This document shows positions 13,222 through 17,078 of a DNA stretch of 17,078 nt, piece after piece. This DNA is from Burkholderiales bacterium (lineage in GTDB: Bacteria; Pseudomonadota; Gammaproteobacteria; Burkholderiales; Usitatibacteraceae), in assembly GCA_025350945.1 (NCBI GenBank), contig JANXWW010000132.1:1-17078 (forward strand), given 5' to 3'. The notes under the pieces are model-generated. The model made no database searches. It worked only from the letters and a program-made list of their open reading frames with translations, and was not told the DNA's origin. Position 1 is the first letter of the stretch; every line of letters starts with the position of its first letter. A program made the translations under genes and the position numbers.

Positions 13222-13557
13222 ATGCCATCAACAGAAGCGACGCACAGTGCACCATCAGATCAAGCTGCTGAAAGCACAGTCGATGATTTAACGCATCAGA
13301 ATGTGAAGTCGATTGCAGCACTCGAAGCAACCGCGAAAATATCGACCGGCTGGGGCGAGCGACTCGCCATGCAGATCGCGGGATTCTGCGGCAGCATGCT
13401 GTTTATTTATATTCATCTTGCCTGGTTTAGCGTACGGATATTTTTCAATGTATCGACAATGTTCGCGAATCACCCCTACCCATTTCCGTTCTTTTTTCTC
13501 ACCACCATCGTTACGCTTGAACTGTGTTTCCTGTCGGCTTTTAATTTCAGAGCATAA
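13222..13557 (+). CDS. DUF1003 family membrane protein, C-terminus lost by frameshift
   Basis: From ATG 13222 the frame encodes 111 residues. The segment from about residue 20 matches the DUF1003 family: THQNVKSIAALEA, GERLAMQIAGFCGSMLFIYI in the first membrane helix, then HPYPFPFFFLTTIVTLE and CFLSAF in the second. The family then normally continues with an LISQNR-like motif and a ~60-residue helical tail, but here the frame ends in NFRA. In the +2-shifted frame LLISEHKCFKRQ follows at the same point, up to a stop at 13591. So an indel near 13540 and further loss have probably made this a pseudogene; alternatively, a short form may be made. A sequencing error could explain only the frameshift, not the missing tail. 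Confidence 0.65.
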   Translation: MPSTEATHSAPSDQAAESTVDDLTHQNVKSIAALEATAKISTGWGERLAMQIAGFCGSMLFIYIHLAWFSVRIFFNVSTMFANHPYPFPFFFLTTIVTLELCFLSAFNFRA

Positions 13558-13593
13558 ATGCTTCAAACGGCAATCCTGGAGCGGGGTTTGAAA

Positions 13594-13624
13594 GTAGGTC
13601 AGGTTGCGCAGCTGCGTGACCTAC
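13594..13624 (+). terminator. Inverted repeat after the DUF1003-like gene
   Basis: GTAGGTCA at 13594-13601 and TGACCTAC at 13617-13624 are perfect 8-bp inverted repeats around a GC-rich centre. A T-containing stretch (CTGCTTTT) follows 6-14 nt on. It may end plus-strand transcription; it could equally be an operator-like dyad. Confidence 0.4.
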
Positions 13625-13702
13625 TGATTCTGCTTTTCGTTGCACGAGGCGTAACCAACAACAGATCCCTCGCAAAAGCGGCTCGGGATGAAATCTGATG
13701 TA

Positions 13703-14761
13703 CTACGAACGCTGCGCTATGAAAAAACGCAGCATCTCACGTGATGCACAAGGTCCTTTTGGTTCGGTGTACGAGCCCGCCGCGTTGCCGCCTGACCATG
13801 CATGGCCCGCGCCATGTACCAGCCACTGTTCGGCAATTTCCTTGCCGTTGCGGTCGCGATAAATAGTCCTCGTGTAGGCGCAGCCATGCAACGTTTTATC
13901 GTTATGACTGGTTACGTCAAAACCATCACCCGCGAACTGCGATAACACTTGCGCTGCATTTTTCGGGTGCACTGTGGTGTCACCATCGCCTTGAAAAACA
14001 ATAATCGGCCGCGCAATCGAGTTGTGTTTCGATAAAGACGGCGCACCGTTTTTCATGGCGGCAAACGCGGATGCAACATCACTCGCGGCACCCACCGCAA
14101 GACCCGAGTGAATACCAATTGCGGCAAATAATTCGGGATAAGCGTGGCCCATAATCGCGGCCATTGCACCACCGGCAGACAGGCCCGCCACATACACACG
14201 GCGACGATCAATCTTGTATTCGTCCATCACGCATCGTGTGATATCCGCAATGATGGACGGCTCACCTTTATCGCGCTGCTGATCGCTTTTGTTAAACCAG
14301 TTCCAGCAATGGGACATATTTTTGGCATTCGTTTGCGCAGCATAAACGACGAAGCAGCCATGTTCTTCAGCAATCTCATTCATCATTGTGCCCGCCGCAA
14401 AATCGTCCGGATTTTGTTTGCAGCCGTGAAGCATAACGATTAACGGATACCTTGCATCGACTGTCTTGTCATAACACGAAGGAATGTAAATTTTGTAATC
14501 GCGCGAACCTGCCTGATTGCGCAGCGATGCACTCAAGAATTTACCGCCGTCGCCGCTGGGTGAATCAACAAGCTCGGCGTCGATGATTGATTCTGTTGGA
14601 AAGAAGACTTTACCGCCGTTGCTTTTTTTATCCTCTGTTGCAGGCGCAATTGTGCCGCGCAGCGCGCGCTGAATTGCGGCGGTGGCATCTGCTGGCCCTG
14701 CGCGTTGCAGAAGTTGCGTGGCTTCGCGCATTTGTTGCAAAAAATCTTCGTTGAGTTTCAT
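13703..14761 (-). CDS. PHB depolymerase-family esterase (LpqC/Esterase_phd)
   Basis: The 352-residue alpha/beta hydrolase has an N-terminal helical part (residues 1-36, FLQQMREATQLLQRAG and ATAAIQRALRG) typical of the esterase_phd group, and a catalytic domain from about 75. The oxyanion segment MLHGC is at 110-114, the nucleophile box GLSAGG at 193-198 (S195), the acid probably D261 in QGDGDTTVHP, and the base H320 in HGAGHAWSGG. No signal peptide is seen, so it is probably intracellular. Relatives hydrolyse short poly(3-hydroxybutyrate) or feruloyl/acetyl esters; which substrate applies here cannot be told. AAGG precedes ATG. It lies 26 nt after the ribbon-helix-helix regulator gene, likely one operon under the palindrome at 15287. 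Confidence 0.92.
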   Translation of the reverse strand: MKLNEDFLQQMREATQLLQRAGPADATAAIQRALRGTIAPATEDKKSNGGKVFFPTESIIDAELVDSPSGDGGKFLSASLRNQAGSRDYKIYIPSCYDKTVDARYPLIVMLHGCKQNPDDFAAGTMMNEIAEEHGCFVVYAAQTNAKNMSHCWNWFNKSDQQRDKGEPSIIADITRCVMDEYKIDRRRVYVAGLSAGGAMAAIMGHAYPELFAAIGIHSGLAVGAASDVASAFAAMKNGAPSLSKHNSIARPIIVFQGDGDTTVHPKNAAQVLSQFAGDGFDVTSHNDKTLHGCAYTRTIYRDRNGKEIAEQWLVHGAGHAWSGGNAAGSYTEPKGPCASREMLRFFIAQRS

Positions 14762-14787
14762 TACCTTCTTTCGTTACAAAAATGGAT

Positions 14788-15231
14788 TTAGTGAATGCGT
14801 CCCGCCAGTGCAGTCTTGACGCCAGCGCTTGCTTGCAGTACGCCAAGCACGGTGATGGAATCAATCGCTGCCTTGGCCAGTTCGGGTGTCACATCGACAG
14901 CAATACTAATCAGCCCCAGCGCCTGAATGCGCAGCTTCTGTCCTGCTGCGCGCGCGGTTTCAAGATCTTGTCGTGAGTAATGTTGCAGGCCCAGCACCAG
15001 ACTTTTTCGCGTCACGGTTTGCTTGATGATTTCCGCATGTAATGCCAATTGATTGCGAATGGCGGTGCGGATCAAGTCGCTGCGATTGGTATAAAACCGC
15101 TCTTGTACTAGCAGATCAATTTGTCCCAAATCAACCATGCCAAGATTAATCGTCAATTTCTCGGTTTCACGTGGCCTGGATTGAGCAGGCTTTGATTTGC
15201 CAGGCGCTTTTGGCAAGTTGGCTTTCTTCAT
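14788..15231 (-). CDS. Ribbon-helix-helix (CopG-like) transcriptional regulator
   Basis: Start ATG at 15231 is set by AAGGAG 6 nt upstream and by a TATAAT box (15265-15260); the frame open further upstream is not needed. The 147-residue product has a basic P/K-rich arm (1-25), a ribbon-helix-helix domain (about 26-68) with the strand EKLTINLGMV, first helix DLGQIDLLVQERF and second helix NRSDLIRTAIRNQLA. An alpha-helical C-terminal domain (about 75-147) may sense a ligand or mediate assembly. Such proteins bind DNA as dimers and often repress their own operon. The esterase gene follows on the same strand, and a perfect palindrome lies beside the promoter, so control of both genes by this protein is likely. 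Confidence 0.88.
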   Translation of the reverse strand: MKKANLPKAPGKSKPAQSRPRETEKLTINLGMVDLGQIDLLVQERFYTNRSDLIRTAIRNQLALHAEIIKQTVTRKSLVLGLQHYSRQDLETARAAGQKLRIQALGLISIAVDVTPELAKAAIDSITVLGVLQASAGVKTALAGRIH

Positions 15232-15259
15232 GTCGTGCTCCTTTGTCGGTGCGAAATGA

Positions 15260-15265
15260 ATTATA
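15260..15265 (-). promoter_or_regulatory. Extended -10 promoter of the regulator-esterase operon
   Basis: On the minus strand the sequence reads TGGTATAAT, i.e. a consensus TATAAT with an upstream TGN extension, about 28 nt before the regulator ATG. No good -35 is seen, which is common for extended -10 promoters. Confidence 0.65.
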
Positions 15266-15286
15266 CCAGCCAAATAGTATTTAAAC

Positions 15287-15304
15287 ACCATCCATATGGA
15301 TGGT
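15287..15304. promoter_or_regulatory. Perfect 18-bp palindrome, likely operator
   Basis: ACCATCCATATGGATGGT is a perfect 18-bp palindrome. Its near end lies 21 bp upstream of the TATAAT of the minus-strand regulator promoter, covering or abutting the -35 zone. It contains two inverted GGATGGT half sites, a layout that suits a dimer-of-dimers ribbon-helix-helix protein. The likely binder is the product of the adjacent regulator gene (inference). Confidence 0.7.
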
Positions 15305-15451
15305 ATGTGGAATAAATGATGATTTTTTGCAGTGAAGAGTGATTTGCCTACAGGCGAATAGACGAAGAAGGTTGACACTATGTTGTCGACGCAATTTGAC
15401 GATGTTGTTTGTGTTGATATGGTTAAAGCAACGAATATTAGGAGATCGAAA

Positions 15452-15706
15452 ATGAAGATTCAACGCAATAAAACGAATGACATCATGCCCACGAAAACTA
15501 GTGGGAATCATACTGAACCATTGAAAACTGACGCAGTGCGAAACGCTGCCGCTGAAGAACAGGCGCAGTTGCAGCAGAATCCAGATTCTCTACCCGCTTC
15601 AAGTTACCCCAATCAGCGCAGCGTTTCCTCGGCGGTTAAAAACGCAGATGATCCGGTACTGCCTCCGGTAAAGCCAGCACCAGAAAAGTTGCACGGCGAG
15701 CGGTAG
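15452..15706 (+). CDS. Small hydrophilic hypothetical protein
   Basis: The 84-residue product starts at ATG 15452, where AGGAGA lies 7 nt upstream; the earlier in-frame start at 15380 lacks this. It is polar, rich in N, K, A, Q and P, with a proline-rich end (VLPPVKPAPEKLHGER), no signal peptide, membrane helix, Cys or known domain. A possible promoter is TTGACG with a TATGGT box 16 nt on (15397-15424), reading away from the regulator-esterase operon. The real coding status rests mainly on the ribosome binding site. Function not recognised. Confidence 0.6.
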   Translation: MKIQRNKTNDIMPTKTSGNHTEPLKTDAVRNAAAEEQAQLQQNPDSLPASSYPNQRSVSSAVKNADDPVLPPVKPAPEKLHGER

Positions 15707-15786
15707 CGGTTTAAACAAATAAAAAATTAGCGCTATGTGCGACATCGAACAGAGGAAAAATATCTAAGCAGAGAAAATAATATTTG

Positions 15787-15893
15787 ATGCTCTTTCCCTC
15801 CCTGAAGAGTGTCGGCAATGCAGGTGTCGAGTTCCTTCGAGGCATCTGAGCTATTTGACTCGGCCCCGGTACACCCGGTGTCGGGTTTTTTTT
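15787..15893 (+). ncRNA. Candidate three-hairpin small RNA with a CCCUCCCU loop
   Basis: Three hairpins follow one another and end in an intrinsic terminator. Hairpin 1 (15787-15812) has a 9-pair stem with some G-U pairs and a loop CCCUCCCU that contains CCUCC, complementary to Shine-Dalgarno sequences. Hairpin 2 (15821-15848) pairs CAGGTGTCGA with TCGA, a GG bulge and CATCTG, with loop GUUCCU. Hairpin 3 is the terminator at 15865-15893. A TAATAT at 15777-15782 is a possible -10 but would put the start slightly inside the first stem; no good -35 is seen. No protein frame occupies it. It could instead be the 3' end of the 15452-15706 transcript. Confidence 0.5.
15865..15893 (+). terminator. 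Intrinsic terminator with eight T residues
   Basis: CCCG and ACAC (15865-15868, 15871-15874, GT bulge between) pair with GTGT and CGGG (15878-15885) around a CCG loop, followed by eight T. It acts in the plus direction and lies 159 nt after the nearest upstream plus-strand stop codon. Confidence 0.8.
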
Positions 15894-15914
15894 GCTGTTT
15901 AAAATTTGCGGATG

Positions 15915-17078
15915 CTATCGACTGGTGAGCGCAGATACGGAAGCAGCAGTACTAACGCGCCAAATCACATTGCCAACATCATCAGCGACTAGCAACGCAC
16001 CGCGCTTATCAATGGCGACACCGACAGGTCTTCCATTTGCCTTACCATCATCGCTTAGGAAACCTGTCAATACATCAACAGGCTCACCGGTTGGCTGCCC
16101 TGCCACAAATGGAATGAAAATAACTTTATAGCCGCTGTGCGGCTTACGATTCCACGAGCCGTGTTGACCGATAAACATGCCGCTCGAAAATCGCTCGCCG
16201 AGCGTAGCACCTTGTGCTGACGTGAGCCCCAGCGAAGCGGTGTGTGGACCAAGCGCGTAATCGGGCTTAATTGCTTTGCTCACCATGTCGGGACGCTGTG
16301 GCTTCACCCGTTCGTCAATATTCGCACCGTAATAACTGTAGGGCCAGCCGTAAAATCCACCGTCTTTTACTGATGTTAGATAGTCCGGCACCAAGTCACT
16401 GCCGATTTCATCACGTTCGTTGGCGACTGTCCACAATGTCGATGTGCCCGGCGTCCACGCCATCCCGTTGGGATTGCGCAATCCCGAGGCGAATACGCGA
16501 TGTGTGCCGGTGTTTAAATCGATTTCCCAAATCGCTGCGCGGCCTTCTTCAAAGGCCATGCCGTTTTCGCCGACATTACTGTTCGAGCCTACCGTCGCAT
16601 AGAGTTTGCTGCCGTCGGCATTCGCAATAATATTTTTTGTCCAATGATGGTTAATGGTGCCCGCAGGCAGGTCAACAATATGCGTTGCCTTGCTGATAAT
16701 CTGCGTATCGCCTGTTTTGTAAGGATAGCGCTCGATTGAATTGGTATTGGCGATGTAGAGCGAATCACCAATCAGCGCCATGCCAATCGGCGAAGCAAGA
16801 TTCGCTAGCAGCACCGTGCGCGTTTCGGCCACACCATCGCCATCCTGATCGCGCAGCAGCGTAATGCGATTGGCACTTGGCGTCACCGCGCCGGCACGCT
16901 TCATCATCAGCTTTTGAAACCAGCCGCGAATGCCTTTGCCGTCATCAGGCTTGGGGGGCGCGTTGGATTCGGCAACCAACACATCGCCGTTGGGAAGAAT
17001 ATAAACCCAGCGCGGATGATCAAGATCGCTTGCGAACGCATTGACCACCGTGCCCGCCGCTGCGACTGGCTTAGCACC
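15915..17078 (-). CDS. PQQ-type sugar / L-sorbosone dehydrogenase, N-terminus missing
   Basis: The frame is open to the right edge (388 codons before the stop TAG at 15915), so the N-terminus with any signal peptide is cut off; a GTG at 17048 is an internal valine. The visible part is a six-bladed beta-propeller of the soluble glucose/sorbosone dehydrogenase (GSDH) fold: DHPRWVYILPNGDVLVAES, RITLLRDQDGDGVAETR, INHHWTKNIIANADGSKLY, GLRNPNGMAWTPGT, NERDEIGSDLVPDYL, YGWPYSYYG and GQHGSWNRKPHSGYKVIF, ending GVAIDKRGALLVADDVGN. The HxxSW- and R-containing segments match those that hold PQQ and the substrate in relatives. It probably oxidises sugars in the periplasm; the substrate is unknown. Confidence 0.93.
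   Translation of the reverse strand, partial: GAKPVAAAGTVVNAFASDLDHPRWVYILPNGDVLVAESNAPPKPDDGKGIRGWFQKLMMKRAGAVTPSANRITLLRDQDGDGVAETRTVLLANLASPIGMALIGDSLYIANTNSIERYPYKTGDTQIISKATHIVDLPAGTINHHWTKNIIANADGSKLYATVGSNSNVGENGMAFEEGRAAIWEIDLNTGTHRVFASGLRNPNGMAWTPGTSTLWTVANERDEIGSDLVPDYLTSVKDGGFYGWPYSYYGANIDERVKPQRPDMVSKAIKPDYALGPHTASLGLTSAQGATLGERFSSGMFIGQHGSWNRKPHSGYKVIFIPFVAGQPTGEPVDVLTGFLSDDGKANGRPVGVAIDKRGALLVADDVGNVIWRVSTAASVSALTSR

Overview
The window looks like chromosomal DNA of a betaproteobacterium. The main support is the MraZ and RsmH sequences at the left edge, whose wording resembles Burkholderiales/Nitrosomonadales versions. The set of small stress-linked genes (CsbD, DUF883, BON lipoproteins, DUF1328, DUF2177) and the CopG-like regulator plus PHB-depolymerase-type esterase pair fit this. 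The genus cannot be named from the sequence. No rRNA, tRNA, CRISPR array, transposase or phage gene was seen.

Layout. (1) 1-1200, minus strand: the start of the division and cell-wall (dcw) cluster, mraZ then rsmH running off the left edge, with three MraZ-type boxes at 10-bp pitch and an intrinsic terminator upstream. (2) 1201-1710: an AT-rich stretch without a convincing gene but with inverted repeats. (3) 1711-3567, plus strand: a BON lipoprotein, then a yqjD/yqjE/yqjK-like trio of inner-membrane genes closed by a strong hairpin. (4) 3610-4350: a MITE-like inverted repeat, a small lipoprotein on the minus strand, and a divergent promoter region with a nested inverted repeat. (5) 4351-5604, plus strand: a likely operon of BON lipoprotein, ferritin-like protein and DUF1328 membrane peptide. 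(6) 5638-9746: a CHASE3 sensor kinase on the plus strand faces a minus-strand run of NarL-type response regulator, stand-alone receiver and AI-2E-family permease, with a two-way terminator between. (7) 9864-12803, minus strand: a secreted triple-Cys-repeat protein, CsbD, a transglutaminase-like protease-fold protein, a DUF2177 membrane protein and a hydrophilic protein of unknown function. (8) 13222-13591: a DUF1003 membrane gene that seems to have lost its C-terminus through a frameshift. (9) 13703-15304, minus strand: a ribbon-helix-helix regulator with a perfect 18-bp palindrome near its promoter, then a PHB-depolymerase-family esterase. (10) 15452-15893, plus strand: a small hydrophilic protein followed by a candidate three-hairpin small RNA. 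(11) 15915-17078, minus strand: a PQQ-type sugar/sorbosone dehydrogenase, cut by the right edge.

Taken together, everything between the dcw cluster and the sugar dehydrogenase reads as an envelope and general stress neighbourhood: outer-membrane lipoproteins, membrane-anchored YqjD-like proteins, iron or DNA protection, CsbD and a two-component system that may control some of it. That regulatory link is inference from proximity only. The least explained items are the candidate sRNA at 15787-15893, the triple CX10C-repeat protein, and the repeats and dyads in the non-coding gaps.
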